From contig NZ_CP109181.1 of NCBI RefSeq assembly GCF_036248275.1, forward strand, positions 2,356,001-2,420,000: a DNA stretch of 64,000 nucleotides. Direction: 5' to 3'. The notes beneath the pieces were generated by a model, which was not told the DNA's origin, searched no databases, and worked only from the letters and a program-made list of their open reading frames with translations. Positions 36,832-46,858 of this stretch are shown here, piece after piece. This DNA is from Streptomyces sp. NBC_01716 (GTDB lineage Bacteria; Actinomycetota; Actinomycetes; Streptomycetales; Streptomycetaceae). A program made the translations under genes and the position numbers. Numbering within the stretch: position 1 is the first letter of the stretch; each line of letters begins with the position of its first letter.

Positions 36832-38043
36832 TCAGCCGTCGATCAGCGCGTCGACGAACGCCTCGGGCTCGAACGGCGCCAGGTCGTCAGGCCCCTCGCC
36901 CAGCCCGATCAGCTTGACCGGCACACCCAGTTCACGCTGAACCGCGATCACGATGCCGCCCTTGGCCGTGCCGTCCAGCTTGGTCAGCACGATGCCGGTG
37001 ATGTCCACGACCTCGGCGAACACCCGCGCCTGTACGAGGCCGTTCTGCCCCGTCGTCGCGTCCAGGACCAGCAGCACCTCATCCAGCGGACCGTGCTTCT
37101 CCACCACGCGCTTGACCTTGCCGAGCTCGTCCATCAGCCCGGTCTTGGTGTGCAGACGCCCCGCCGTGTCGATCAGGACGACGTCGGCCCCCTCGGCGAT
37201 GCCCTCCTTGACCGCGTCGAAGGCGATCGACGCGGGGTCGCCGCCCTCGGGGCCGCGCACCGTACGCGCGCCCACGCGCTCGCCCCACGTCTGGAGCTGA
37301 TCGGCGGCCGCGGCGCGGAAGGTGTCGGCGGCGCCGAGCACGACCGACCTGCCGTCGGCCACCAGCACCCGCGCCAGCTTGCCCGTCGTCGTGGTCTTGC
37401 CGGTGCCGTTGACGCCGACGACCATCACGACACCCGGGGTGTCCAGACCGCTCTCGGTCTTCACGGCGCGGTCGAAGTCCGTACGCAGGAGCGCGAGCAG
37501 TTCCTCGCGCAGCAGCGAGCGCAGTTCCTCGGGCGTACGCGTACCGAGCACCCTGACCCGCTCGCGCAGCCGCTCCACCAGCTCGTGCGTGGGTGCCACG
37601 CCGACGTCGGCGGTGAGCAGGGTGTCCTCGATCTCCTCCCACGTCTCCTCGTCGAGGTGCTCACGCGAGAGCAGCGTGAGGAGCCCCTTGCCGAGGGTGT
37701 TCTGCGAGCGGGCGAGCCGGGACCGCAGTCGGACCAGACGGCCCGCGGACGGTTCCGGGACCTCGATCGCCACAGGCGGGGCGGCCACGACGGGGTCCTC
37801 GACGGCGGGCGGCGTCGCGGTCGCCTCGGGGAGGCCCACCTCCTCGATGGTGCGGCGGGGTTCCTCCCGCGGCGGCCCCGCCTCGTCACCGACGTGCGGC
37901 TCGGCGGGCGGGGTCGTGATGGTCGGCGTGCTCGACGGTGCCTTGGGCGGCAGCTGCTTCTTCCTGCGGCTGGTGACCACGAACCCGCTGATCACGCCGA
38001 CGACGACCAGGGCGATGACTACGGCAAGAATGACGATGTCCAC
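36832..38043 (-). CDS. ftsY: Signal recognition particle receptor FtsY
   Basis: SRP receptor GTPase that docks ribosome-nascent chain complexes at the membrane. The actinobacterial form has an N-terminal membrane segment (VILAVVIALVVVGVISGFVV), an acidic/Pro-rich linker, and the NG domain with VVGVNGTGKTTTTGKLARVL, LIDTAGRLHTKTGLMDELGK and LTKLDGTAKGGIVIAV. I place the start at GTG 38043 (403 residues), so that the membrane segment is at the extreme N-terminus; GTG 38046 and an ATG at 38073 are alternatives. It converges with the IS-disrupted terminator. Confidence 0.95.
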   Translation of the reverse strand: MDIVILAVVIALVVVGVISGFVVTSRRKKQLPPKAPSSTPTITTPPAEPHVGDEAGPPREEPRRTIEEVGLPEATATPPAVEDPVVAAPPVAIEVPEPSAGRLVRLRSRLARSQNTLGKGLLTLLSREHLDEETWEEIEDTLLTADVGVAPTHELVERLRERVRVLGTRTPEELRSLLREELLALLRTDFDRAVKTESGLDTPGVVMVVGVNGTGKTTTTGKLARVLVADGRSVVLGAADTFRAAAADQLQTWGERVGARTVRGPEGGDPASIAFDAVKEGIAEGADVVLIDTAGRLHTKTGLMDELGKVKRVVEKHGPLDEVLLVLDATTGQNGLVQARVFAEVVDITGIVLTKLDGTAKGGIVIAVQRELGVPVKLIGLGEGPDDLAPFEPEAFVDALIDG

Positions 38044-38131
38044 CACGTCATCTTCGCAGGCGACGGCCGCCATGGGGCGGTGGGGAGAGTCCGGGCCCCG
38101 ACGGGGCGCGCGATCCCTGGAACGGGGCTGG

Positions 38132-39535
38132 TCAGCCCATCTCCTCCAGCGCCTTGCCCTTGGTCTCGGGAACCCACTTCAGGACGGAGAGGATCGAGAG
38201 CAGCGCGAAGGCCGAGTAGATCACGTACGCGCCCGAGAGATCCCAGTCGGACAGGGTCGGGAACGAGGCGGTGACGGCCCAGTTGGCGATCCACTGCGCC
38301 GACGCGGCCACACCCAGCGCGGCGGCCCGGATCCTGCCGGGGAACATCTCACCGAGCAGCACCCGGACGACGACGCCCCAGGACAGCGCGAAGAAGAGCA
38401 CGAAGGAGTGGGCGGCGGCGAGCGCCACCGTGCCCTGCGTGTTGGGGATGAAGATGTCGGTGCCACTGCCGCTCTTGTACGAGAACGCCCAGGCCGCCAG
38501 TCCGAGCGACGCCGTCATGCTGGCGGAGCCGATCAGCAGGAGCGGCCGGCGGCCGATCCGGTCGACGAAGATCATCGCGATGACGGTGCCGATGATGTTG
38601 ACGATCGAGGAGGTGAACGAATAGAGGAACGAGCTGGTGGGGTCGATGCCGACGGACTGCCACAGGGACGCGCTGTAGTAGAAGATCACGTTGATGCCGA
38701 CGAGCTGCTGGAGCGCGGAGAGGCCGATGCCGATCCAGACGACCGGCAGGAAGCCCACCCTGCCGAGCAGGTCCTTGAACGTCGGCTTGTGCTCCTTACG
38801 GAGGTTGCGCTCGATCTCCCGGACCCGCGCGTCCAGGTCGACGCTCTTGTCCTCGACCTCGGCGAGCACATCCCTGGCCGCTTCGCTCCTGCCGACGGAG
38901 ATCAGGTAGCGGGGCGACTCGGGGATCGCGAAGGAGAGCACTCCGTACCAGAGGTGATCGCCGGGACGACCATCACGCCGAACATCCACTGCCAGGCTTC
39001 CAGGCCGCCGATCTCGGCCCGCTGATCACCGTCGGCGATGTTCAGGATGCCGTAGTTCACCAGCTGCGAGACGGCGATGCCGAGAACGATCGCCGCCTGC
39101 TGGAACGAGGTGAGCCGGCCGCGATGTACGCGGGGCCGATGGCGGAGGCCATACCGATGGCGAACCCGCCGATGACCCGCCACATGGCGAGGTCCCGGAG
39201 CGCGAACGGCAGCGCCGAGCCGACGGCGCTGACGGTGAACACCACGGACGAGATCGCATGCAGTGGATACGGCCGATCCGGTCGGCGATCCGGCCCGCCG
39301 TCGCGGCGCCGATGGCGGAGCCGATCAGCGCGGCGGCGATCACCTGGGCCAGTTCACCGGAGCCGACGTCGTAGCGGCCCCTGATGGCCTGGACGGCGCC
39401 GTTGATGACGGAGCTGTCGTAGCCGAAGAGAAAGCCACCCATGGCGGCGGACGCCGTGATGAAGACGACATGGCCGAGGTGCTCCGGAAGGGGCGGTTCA
39501 CCCCCGGGCCGCGGCGACTGGGCGGTACTCGTCAC
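38132..39535 (-). pseudogene. glcP: Broken GlcP-type glucose/H+ symporter (MFS sugar porter)
   Basis: Sequence similar to Streptomyces GlcP, the main glucose permease, is spread over three reading frames. The N-terminal part (MGGFLFGYDSSVINGAVQAI through GRIADRIGRIHCM) is in one frame. FTVSAVGSALPFALRDLAMW continues in another, SFQQAAIVLGIAVSQLVNYG in the third, and FAIPESPRYLISVGRSEAAR to the C-terminus GKALEEMG in the first. Lesions: one missing base near 39255; a net loss of about 25 nt near 39120, removing the conserved AEVAPPAYR loop; one missing base near 38950. None lies in a homopolymer. Frames between lesions are otherwise well conserved, so decay is recent or the sequence has errors. 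Confidence 0.82.
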
Positions 39536-39680
39536 ATGTGCTCCTGTCGCCGCCCCGGAGCGGGCACGCCGGGCCTGGGTGCGAAGTTCTCCCAGTGGGG
39601 CACGGCACCGCCCCGTCCACCGCCCGCCCTGGGCCGTTCGGGGGGGGCGGCAGGGTCGCCCGCGTCGGCGGTGAGCGCCT

Positions 39681-42600
39681 TCAGCGCAGGCGCTGGCTGA
39701 TCACCTTGGAGACGCCGTCACCCTGCATGGAGACGCCGTACAGCGCGTCGGCGACCTCCATCGTGCGCTTCTGATGGGTGATCACGATCAGCTGCGAACT
39801 CTCCTGGAGTTCCTGCATGATCCGAATCAGCCGCTGGAGGTTGGTGTCGTCCAGCGCGGCCTCGACCTCGTCCATCACGTAGAACGGGCTCGGCCTCGCC
39901 TTGAAGATCGACACCAGCAGCGCCACGGCGGTCAGCGACCGCTCGCCGCCCGACAGCAGGGAGAGCCGCTTGACCTTCTTGCCGGGCGGCCGGGCCTCGA
40001 CGTCCACACCACTGGTGAGCATGTTGTCGGGATCCGTAAGGATGAGGCGCCCCTCGCCCCCGGGGAAGAGCCGCGAGAAGACTCCCTCGAACTGAACGGC
40101 GGTGTCCCGGTACGCCTCGGTGAAGACCTGCTCGACCCGCTCGTCGACCTCCTTGACGACCTGGAGCAGATCGGCGCGGGTCTTCTTGAGGTCTTCGAGC
40201 TGCTCGGAGAGGAACTTGTGCCGCTCCTCCAGCGCCGCGAACTCCTCCAGGGCGAGCGGATTCACCTTCCCGAGTTGCTGATACGCCCTCTCGGCAGACC
40301 GGAGCCGCTTCTCCTGCTCGCCCCGTACGTACCGCCGGGGCTGGTTGCGCGGGTCCTCGGGGTCCTCCGGCAACTCCTCGCCCTCGGCGGGCAGGGACGG
40401 CGGTACGAGCTGGTCCGGGCCGTACTCGGCGATCAGCCCGGCCGGCTCGACGCCCAGCTCCTCAAGGGCCTTCGCCTCCAACTGCTCGATCCTCATGCGC
40501 TTCTCGGCGCCCAGGACCTCGCCACGGTGCACCGAGTCGGTGAGCTTGTCGAGTTCGCTCTTGAGGTCCCGCCCTTGGTTGCGCTCCGCGACGAGTTCCC
40601 GTTCGCGGCCCGCCTTCGCCGTCTCGGCCGCCGTACGTTCCTCGTCGGCGCGCACGACGGACACCTCGACGTGCGCCAGCAGTTGCCGGGCGCCGGAGGC
40701 GACGGCGTCGGCGACGGCGGCCTCGTGGCGGAGTCTGGCCCGCCGCTGTTCGGCGCGGGCCCGCGCCTCGCGCTCGGCGCGGGCGCCTCGGTCGAGCGAG
40801 TCCGCGCGGCCTGCGAGTCCTTTGACGCGCTCCTCGTGGGTACGGACCTGGAGCCGCGCCTCCATCTCGGTCTGCCGTGCGTTGGCCCCGTCGGCGGCGA
40901 GCCGGTCCCGTACGGAGGTGTCCGGCTCCTCCTCGGCGGGCGCCTCCTCGGCGACGAGCAGGCGCTCCGCGAGCACCTCCGCCTCCTCCGCGGCCCGGTC
41001 CAGGGCGTCCTGGGCCTTGGCGGCGGCGGCCGAGGTCCGCTCGGCCTCGCCCGCGGCGCCCCGGGCCTGGCCGGCGAGCCGCCCCAACTGGCCGGAAACG
41101 GCGGACTTCTCGCGGTCGGCCGCCCGGCGCCGCTCCCCCAACTCCTCGACGAGCGCGGCGCATTCGGTACGGCGGCCGGTCGCCCGGCGCTGCGCGTCGG
41201 CCAACTCCTCGCACCGTACCGCCAACTTGGCCAGCTCGGCCGCCGCCTCGTCGACCGATGCCTGCACCTCCAGCAGGCTGGGCGCCCCGGCGGAGCCGCC
41301 GTAGGCGAAGTGGGCGCCGAGGAGGTCACCCTCCGCCGTGACGGCGGTCAGTGCGGGGTGGGCGACGACAAGCTCCTCGGCCTCCTGAAGGGTGCCGACG
41401 ACGACCATGTCCTGGACGAGCCGCCGTACGGCGCTCATGAGCGCGTCGGGGCCCCGTACGAGGTCGGCGACGCGGGGGACGGCCAGGTCGGTGACGGTGG
41501 CGGCGGCGTGTGCGGGGCGGGCGTGGGCCGCCCCGTGGGCGCCGCCGCCGTCGGTGAGGCCCGGTACGTCGCGCGCCCCGTCCGCCTGCCCGGGTACGGC
41601 TCCGGACGGGGCGGCGTCGCCGCCCCGTGTCCCGGCCCCGGCCTGTCCGGGCAGGCCCGGCACCGTACCGGAGCCGATTCCGTCGGCCGGGGCCCCGTCG
41701 CCGGGTCCGTCCGGCTCCGTGGTCTGTCCCGGTACGGCGGCCGACCGCGCGGGCGGTTCGCCGCCCAGCAACAGGGAGGCCCGCCCCGCGTCCTCTTTAC
41801 GGAGGAGACGGATGGCGTCCGCCGCGGTCGTCGCGTCGGTCACCGCGATCGCGTCCGCCGCCGCGCCGAGCGCCGCGGCCACCGGGACCTCGAAGCCCGG
41901 TGTGACGGTGAGCAGTTCGGCGGCGGGGCCCAGCACGCCGGCGATGCGGTCGCGCGCGCCGAGCAGCGCGCCGCTGCCGTCCTTACGGCGCAGCCCCAGG
42001 GCGAGCGCGTCGTGACGGGCGGAGAGAGCCGCGCGCTCGCGCTCGGCGGCGGTGGCCGCCTCGCGCGCCGCCGTCAGCGCGCGCTCCGCCTCGGCCAGCG
42101 CCCGCTTCGCCTCGTCGTGCCGCTCGCCCAGTTCCTGGTCGTCGGCGTCCAGGCCGTCGACCTCGGCCTTGAGCTGCTCGTACTCCTCCTGCGCGGCGAC
42201 GGCGCGCTCCTGCGCCCCGTCGCGGGCCTCGGCGAGGCGGCCGATCTCGGCCTGCGCCGACGCGGCACGGCTGCGTGCGGCGTTCACCTGCCCGTTCAAC
42301 CGGGCGAGCCCCTCGCGCCGGTCGGCGATGGCCCGCGCCACGTCCTTGAGACGGCGCTCCTCCCCCACCAGCTCGCGCTCAAGGTCGGAACGGTGCGCGA
42401 CAGTGTCCTCCAGCGCGCGCTCCGCGGCTTCGAGCGCGGCCTCCAGCTCCGCCTCCTGCTCACGGATGCGGGCGGCCTCCCGCTCCATGTCCTCCGGGTC
42501 GCGCCCGCGCCGCTCGTCCTCAGGCGTGGCGGTGGCGCTCTTCACGCGGGCGTCGGCCAGCGAGATCGTGCCCCGTACCCGCTCGGCCAGCTGGGAGAGC

Positions 42601-43475
42601 TCGTACCAGGTCTGCTGCGCGCGCTGGAGCCTCGGCGCCAGCCGCCGTACCTCCTCCTCCAGCTCCGCCTCGCGTGCCAGCGCGTTCCTGAGCCGGAGTT
42701 CCGCCTCCTCCTTGCGCTGCTTGAGCGCCGCCTCGTCGGCAACCTCCGTACGGAGGGCGTCACGCAGCTTCACGAGGTCGTCGGCGAGCAGGCGCAGCCG
42801 GGCGTCGCGCAGGTCCGCCTGGATGACGGCGGCACGCCGCGCCACAGCGGCCTGTCGCCCCAACGGCTTGAGCTGTCGCCGCAGTTCGTCCGTGAGGTCC
42901 TGCACGCGCGCGAGGTTGGCCTGCATCGCGTCCAGCTTCCGCAGCGCCTTCTCCTTGCGCTTGCGGTGCTTCAGGACGCCCGCGGCCTCTTCGATGAATG
43001 CCCGGCGTCCCATTGGATCCGCGTGCAGGACGGAATCGAGTTGCCCCTGGCCGACGATGACGTGCATCTCGCGGCCGATACCGGAGTCGGAAAGCAGTTC
43101 CTGGATGTCGAGCAGCCGGCAGGTGTCGCCGTTGAGCTGGTATTCGCTGCCGCCGTTGCGGAACATGATCCGTGTAATGGTGACTTCGGCGTAGTCGATG
43201 GGCAGAGCACCGTCGGAATTGTCGATGGTGAGGGAGACCTCGGCGCGCCCGAGCGGCGGCCGGCCGGTCGTCCCGGCGAAGATCACGTCTTCCATCTTGC
43301 CGCCGCGCAGCGACTTGGCCCCCTGCTCCCCCATGACCCAGGAAAGCGCATCCACGACATTGGACTTGCCCGAGCCGTTCGGACCCACGACGCACGTGAT
43401 GCCCGGCTCGAACCGCAGCGTCGTGGCGGAGGCGAAGGATTTGAACCCACGCAGGGTCATGGCCTTGAGGTGCAC
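39681..43475 (-). CDS. smc: Chromosome partition protein Smc
   Basis: Structural maintenance of chromosomes ATPase, needed with ScpA/B for chromosome compaction and segregation in sporulating hyphae. The 1264-residue product has an N-terminal Walker A (CVVGPNGSGKSNVVDALSWV), long coiled coils (about 170-500 and 680-1000), a hinge, and the C-terminal signature LSLLSGGERSLTAVALLVSI with Walker B FYVMDEVEAALDDTN. The start is GTG 43475 (VHLKAMTLRGFKSFAS). At about residues 573-658, next to the hinge, lies a Gly/Pro/Ala-rich insertion with repeated VPG, making it longer than the usual roughly 1190. Confidence 0.96.
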   Translation of the reverse strand: MHLKAMTLRGFKSFASATTLRFEPGITCVVGPNGSGKSNVVDALSWVMGEQGAKSLRGGKMEDVIFAGTTGRPPLGRAEVSLTIDNSDGALPIDYAEVTITRIMFRNGGSEYQLNGDTCRLLDIQELLSDSGIGREMHVIVGQGQLDSVLHADPMGRRAFIEEAAGVLKHRKRKEKALRKLDAMQANLARVQDLTDELRRQLKPLGRQAAVARRAAVIQADLRDARLRLLADDLVKLRDALRTEVADEAALKQRKEEAELRLRNALAREAELEEEVRRLAPRLQRAQQTWYELSQLAERVRGTISLADARVKSATATPEDERRGRDPEDMEREAARIREQEAELEAALEAAERALEDTVAHRSDLERELVGEERRLKDVARAIADRREGLARLNGQVNAARSRAASAQAEIGRLAEARDGAQERAVAAQEEYEQLKAEVDGLDADDQELGERHDEAKRALAEAERALTAAREAATAAERERAALSARHDALALGLRRKDGSGALLGARDRIAGVLGPAAELLTVTPGFEVPVAAALGAAADAIAVTDATTAADAIRLLRKEDAGRASLLLGGEPPARSAAVPGQTTEPDGPGDGAPADGIGSGTVPGLPGQAGAGTRGGDAAPSGAVPGQADGARDVPGLTDGGGAHGAAHARPAHAAATVTDLAVPRVADLVRGPDALMSAVRRLVQDMVVVGTLQEAEELVVAHPALTAVTAEGDLLGAHFAYGGSAGAPSLLEVQASVDEAAAELAKLAVRCEELADAQRRATGRRTECAALVEELGERRRAADREKSAVSGQLGRLAGQARGAAGEAERTSAAAAKAQDALDRAAEEAEVLAERLLVAEEAPAEEEPDTSVRDRLAADGANARQTEMEARLQVRTHEERVKGLAGRADSLDRGARAEREARARAEQRRARLRHEAAVADAVASGARQLLAHVEVSVVRADEERTAAETAKAGRERELVAERNQGRDLKSELDKLTDSVHRGEVLGAEKRMRIEQLEAKALEELGVEPAGLIAEYGPDQLVPPSLPAEGEELPEDPEDPRNQPRRYVRGEQEKRLRSAERAYQQLGKVNPLALEEFAALEERHKFLSEQLEDLKKTRADLLQVVKEVDERVEQVFTEAYRDTAVQFEGVFSRLFPGGEGRLILTDPDNMLTSGVDVEARPPGKKVKRLSLLSGGERSLTAVALLVSIFKARPSPFYVMDEVEAALDDTNLQRLIRIMQELQESSQLIVITHQKRTMEVADALYGVSMQGDGVSKVISQRLR

Positions 43476-43585
43476 GCCGCCGGACTCTACCTGCCTCACA
43501 TCACCCAACGCGGTTTCACCGCTGAATGAGCAGGGCACATCAGACGTGAGAAGAACCGGTTACGGGGGGCGAGGGGGAAAGAAAG

Positions 43586-43607
43586 AAGGGACGCCGAAGC
43601 GTCCCTT
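43586..43607 (-). terminator. Intrinsic terminator after the small coiled-coil gene
   Basis: A 9-bp stem AAGGGACGC/GCGTCCCTT with a CGAA loop, followed on the minus strand by a pyrimidine tract (CTTTCTTTCCCCC). It lies 50 nt past the stop of the small gene and about 110 nt before the smc start, so smc should have its own promoter. Confidence 0.75.
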
Positions 43608-43656
43608 GCATGTTCTTGCGAGAGGGTTTCTCACCTGACCCCGACGGGGGCTGCTG

Positions 43657-43875
43657 TCAGGTGAGCGCCGGCTCCGCCTGGGGTACATCGATGTCGATGC
43701 CGTCGAACGGCGAATCGCCATGGTGCTGTGCGGCGGCAGCGCTCAACGCGTCGTTCTCGGACTGAATCCGTACGAGCTCGGATTCGAGGTCCTGGACGCG
43801 CTGCTGAAGCCGTCGCATCTCGGCGAGGAGTCGCGGGTCAGAACCGCCGACGTAACCGAGAAGCGCCTTTGCCAT
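43657..43875 (-). CDS. Small conserved coiled-coil protein
   Basis: A 72-residue protein starting MAKALLGYVGGSDPRLLAEM, followed by a heptad-like helix (RLQQRVQDLESELVRIQSEN) and an acidic tail. The start at ATG 43875 has GGAGG 10 nt upstream. The frame stays open to 43986 and upstream GTG/TTG codons would add a Cys-rich segment (NLCQQCGCGN), which I consider less likely. Similar small proteins occur by smc in Streptomyces as I recall. Function unknown; the coiled coil suggests a partner-binding role. Confidence 0.7.
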   Translation of the reverse strand: MAKALLGYVGGSDPRLLAEMRRLQQRVQDLESELVRIQSENDALSAAAAQHHGDSPFDGIDIDVPQAEPALT

Positions 43876-44340
43876 GATGGATGGGCCTCCACACTGAGTG
43901 ACCGACCGAAGCGGTGTGGGTCGTGAGGGATTTCCGCACCCGCACTGCTGGCAGAGGTTCTTCCGCACTGTGTTTTTCACTGCCAAACAGCCAAGGTGCG
44001 CGGGGCTTCCAGAGTCTCACCAAAAAGTTTGACGGTCAACACGATCACAGCCCGTCATCGCCGGACGGCCCAGGGGCGAGCGTCCGCACCTGGTGCGACG
44101 CCGCCTCTCCTGCGGCCCCGGGGGGCGTGGAGATCATTGTTAACGCGGCAGCTTGACATGGGACCCCGCTTCTTGGCAACCATCGGTGGATTCCCGCCAA
44201 AAGCATGTGCCGGAGGCATACGGGCAGGCCGGACCCCGCCTCGGCTGTCGGGATCTCGGCATACCTCGACCCGTTCAAGATCGACCAGGAATGGTCAAGA
44301 TCGTTCGGGCTCTCTCGGAGCGTCGCGCAGCCGGCCGTGC
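43876..44340. promoter_or_regulatory. Intergenic region upstream of the small coiled-coil gene
   Basis: 465 nt without a convincing gene, with several AT-richer patches. On the minus strand a TTGACC about 160 nt before the small-gene start is followed 16 nt later by GAGACT, a possible promoter. A GTTAAC palindrome lies near 44139-44144. Confidence 0.35.
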
Positions 44341-44622
44341 TCACCGGACGGCGAAGGTGTCGTATCCGCCGCGCGGTGTGCCCCAAATCTCAGTGACTCC
44401 GTCAACACGGCCGGGCGTGTCGTCGGAACGCAGCCACTGCAGCAAACGGTGGCAATTATCACGTGATCCCTCCGCGACGATCTGCACCCTGCCGTCGTCC
44501 AGATTCAGCGCGAACCCCCTGAGGTCCCCGATCTCCAGAGCGTTTGCCCTGGTGAACCAGCGGAAGCCAACTCCCTGTACTCGACCGCGCACCCAGACGG
44601 TGATCCGTACGTCTTCGTTCAT
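44341..44622 (-). CDS. acyP: Acylphosphatase
   Basis: Small enzyme (93 residues) that hydrolyses acyl phosphates. The signature [20 protein letters not shown] has the catalytic Arg (in GFRWF), and the catalytic Asn is in [17 protein letters not shown]. It ends GGYDTFAVR. It normally sits by smc/mutM in actinobacteria. It starts at ATG 44622. Confidence 0.94.
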   Translation of the reverse strand: MNEDVRITVWVRGRVQGVGFRWFTRANALEIGDLRGFALNLDDGRVQIVAEGSRDNCHRLLQWLRSDDTPGRVDGVTEIWGTPRGGYDTFAVR

Positions 44623-44788
44623 GCGTGCAAGCTAATGGGCGAATACGGCACTGAGCACTTCGCACCCACCCCGCTTGGCGTACAGTCCCGTCGCAATGAG
44701 GGTCACTCGAATGGGTGAAACGCATTGTCGTTGCGAGCGGTGCGGGAGCAATCACGCGCACCTGAGTACATCGAGGAAGGCGCAGCAG

Positions 44789-45724
44789 ATGGGACGCCAT
44801 AGTCGCTCGGCCGGCGCACCCGCCGCTGAGGACCACGCGGCCGGTGCGGCAGGTCGGCACCGGGGCGCGGGCCGAGGCCGGAAGAAGGGAATCGGTGCTC
44901 CCGTACGCACCGGGCTGCTCGGTGCCTCCGCCGCGATGGCCATGGGCGCCGTAGCCGTGGCATCCGGGCTGCTGCCCGGCGGGGAGCAGTACACCGTCGG
45001 CGGTGGCAATCTGCCGGGCGAGCAGGTCCGCACCGCGGGCGCGCCCGAGCTCCAGCAGCAGGGGGGCTCGACCGCCGAGCCGACCGCCGAGGCCCCCGCG
45101 TCGCCGAGCACCGGCGACGACGGGGCGAAGCAGCCGTCGAAGTCCGCATCGACGACGCCGGACAAGCCGTCCGCCTCCGCGAGCCCGTCGAAGCCGGCGA
45201 AGACCCCGCAGAAGCCCGAGAGCGACCCCACGCGGAGCCGGAGCGAGAAGGCGAGCACCAAGCCGGCGAGCAGCGCGCCGGCGCCCGAGAAGACCAGGGA
45301 CCGCGTCACCACGCCGCCGCAGACCCCGCAGCCGTCCAGCACCGCCCCGTCCGGCGCCGAGGCGGAAGTCCTCGCTCTGGTCAACGAGGAGCGGGCGAAG
45401 GTCGGCTGCCGGCCGCTGCGCGCCGACAAGGCTCTGAACGGTCTCGCCGAGGCGTTCAGCAAGGACATGGCCGACCGGGGCTACTTCGACCACACCGACC
45501 CCGACGGCGACACTCCCTGGGACCGCGCCGACCAGGCGGGCGTGAAGAACCTGGGCGGCGAGAACATAGCCCGGGGCCAGGCCGACGCGCAGGCGGTCAT
45601 GGCGTCCTGGATGGCCAGTGAGGGCCACCGGGAGAACATCCTGAACTGCGACTACAAGACCATCGGCATCGGCGCGCACTTCGCCGACGGCGGCCCGTGG
45701 TGGACGCAGGACTTCGGCTTCTGA
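44789..45724 (+). CDS. Membrane-anchored CAP-domain (SCP/PR-1-like) protein
   Basis: A 311-residue protein. The basic cytoplasmic N-terminus is followed by one hydrophobic helix (TGLLGASAAMAMGAVAVASG). Next is a long Ser/Thr/Pro/Lys-rich linker (about residues 80-195) and a C-terminal CAP domain (about 195-311) with conserved AEVLALVNEERAKVGCRPLR, YFDHTDPDGDTPWDR and GENIARG, and the ending WWTQDFGF. The His/Glu pattern of bacterial CAP proteins (H in YFDHTD, E in GENIA, H in SEGHRENIL) is kept. Probably exported and cell-surface attached; function unknown. ATG 44789 is preceded by GAGGAAGG. Confidence 0.88.
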   Translation: MGRHSRSAGAPAAEDHAAGAAGRHRGAGRGRKKGIGAPVRTGLLGASAAMAMGAVAVASGLLPGGEQYTVGGGNLPGEQVRTAGAPELQQQGGSTAEPTAEAPASPSTGDDGAKQPSKSASTTPDKPSASASPSKPAKTPQKPESDPTRSRSEKASTKPASSAPAPEKTRDRVTTPPQTPQPSSTAPSGAEAEVLALVNEERAKVGCRPLRADKALNGLAEAFSKDMADRGYFDHTDPDGDTPWDRADQAGVKNLGGENIARGQADAQAVMASWMASEGHRENILNCDYKTIGIGAHFADGGPWWTQDFGF

Positions 45725-45772
45725 GCCACCGGCGGTGGCGTCCGCGCCGCCCCGTGCACGCGCACGACCGAG

Positions 45773-45806
45773 CGAGGCCCGCGACAGTACGACGTCGCGG
45801 GCCTCG
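45773..45806. terminator. Bidirectional terminator between CAP gene and mutM
   Basis: Perfect 13-bp arms CGAGGCCCGCGAC and GTCGCGGGCCTCG with an 8-nt loop, lying between convergent stops. No T-tract. Confidence 0.78.
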
Positions 45807-45856
45807 TCCATGTCCGGGGCCCGCGCGGCGGCACGGGACCGGACCGCGGGGCGGCG

Positions 45857-46732
45857 TTACGGGGCGAGGCGGGGCGGGCGGGCACGGGGCGGGCGCTGGC
45901 AGCGGGGGCAGAAGTAGCTCGACCGGTTCATCCAGGGGCGGCGGCGGATCAAGGTGCCGCAGCGGCGGCACGGTTCGCCCTCGCGGCCGTACACGTCCAG
46001 CGACCGGCCGAAGTAGCCGGACTCGCCGTTCACGTTGACATAGAGGCTGTCGAAGCTGGTGCCGCCGTCCGCGAGCGCGGCGTGCAGCACATCCCGTACG
46101 TGGCCGAGCAGTTCGACCGAGCGGGGACGGGGCAGCGAGGCCGTCGGCCGGTCGTAGTGGAGCTTGGCGCGCCACAGCGCCTCGTCCGCGTAGATGTTGC
46201 CGACGCCGCTGATGAGGGACTGGTCGAGCAGCGCGCGCTTGATCGTCGTACGGCGCAGCCGCAGCGCGGCGTAGAAGGCGGCGTCGTCGAACTCCGGGTC
46301 GAGCGGATCGCGTGCGATGTGCGCGATGACGTCCGGCAGTCCGTCGGGGGTGTTGTCGTGCAGCGAGAGTCCGCCGAAGGTGCGCTGGTCGACGAAGCGG
46401 AGTTCGGTGCCGAGGTCGTCCTCGAAGCGGATCCGGATCCGGAGGTGCTTCTCGTCCTGGGCGGACTCCGGCTGGACGAGCAGCTGGCCGCTCATGCCGA
46501 GGTGCCCCAGGACCGAGGAGTCCGTGTCGGCGAGCGGCAGCCAGAGGTACTTGCCGCGGCGGCGGGCGACTCCGACACGGTGCCCCTTCAGGCGGGCGGC
46601 GAAGTCCTCGCCGCCGGCCACATGGCGCCGTACGGCGCGGGGATGCAGCACCTGCGTGTCGGCCACCGTCCGCCCCGCGACCCAGCGTTCGAGTCCGCGC
46701 CGTACGACTTCGACCTCGGGCAGCTCGGGCAC
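45857..46732 (-). CDS. mutM: Formamidopyrimidine-DNA glycosylase
   Basis: Base-excision repair enzyme (Fpg) removing 8-oxoguanine. The 291-residue product keeps the N-terminal catalytic [20 protein letters not shown] (Pro after the initiator is the Schiff-base residue, Glu next). The H2TH region ([14 protein letters not shown]) and the C-terminal zinc finger ([12 protein letters not shown]... then FCPRCQ) follow. It is downstream of rnc in the usual rnc-mutM order, separated by a 193-nt gap with a hairpin. Confidence 0.95.
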   Translation of the reverse strand: MPELPEVEVVRRGLERWVAGRTVADTQVLHPRAVRRHVAGGEDFAARLKGHRVGVARRRGKYLWLPLADTDSSVLGHLGMSGQLLVQPESAQDEKHLRIRIRFEDDLGTELRFVDQRTFGGLSLHDNTPDGLPDVIAHIARDPLDPEFDDAAFYAALRLRRTTIKRALLDQSLISGVGNIYADEALWRAKLHYDRPTASLPRPRSVELLGHVRDVLHAALADGGTSFDSLYVNVNGESGYFGRSLDVYGREGEPCRRCGTLIRRRPWMNRSSYFCPRCQRPPRARPPRLAP

Positions 46733-46858
46733 GATGCTCCTTCAGTGGGGACGGTGAGTCCGGCGGCTTCGGGAGCAACTGGCCGAACACGGGGCGGGAG
46801 TTGGGAACGCCGACAGGAGTTCAGGAGTTGGGGACGGCCGGGCGGCGCGGACACGAGC

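Noticed and set aside
39774..43529. A 1251-codon open frame antisense to smc
   Set aside because: Mirror of smc codon bias; no domain or start signal, and Smc motifs on the other strand are complete.
43876..43986. Cys-rich N-terminal extension of the small coiled-coil gene (NLCQQCGCGN)
   Set aside because: No Shine-Dalgarno at the upstream codons, whereas ATG 43875 has GGAGG at the right distance.
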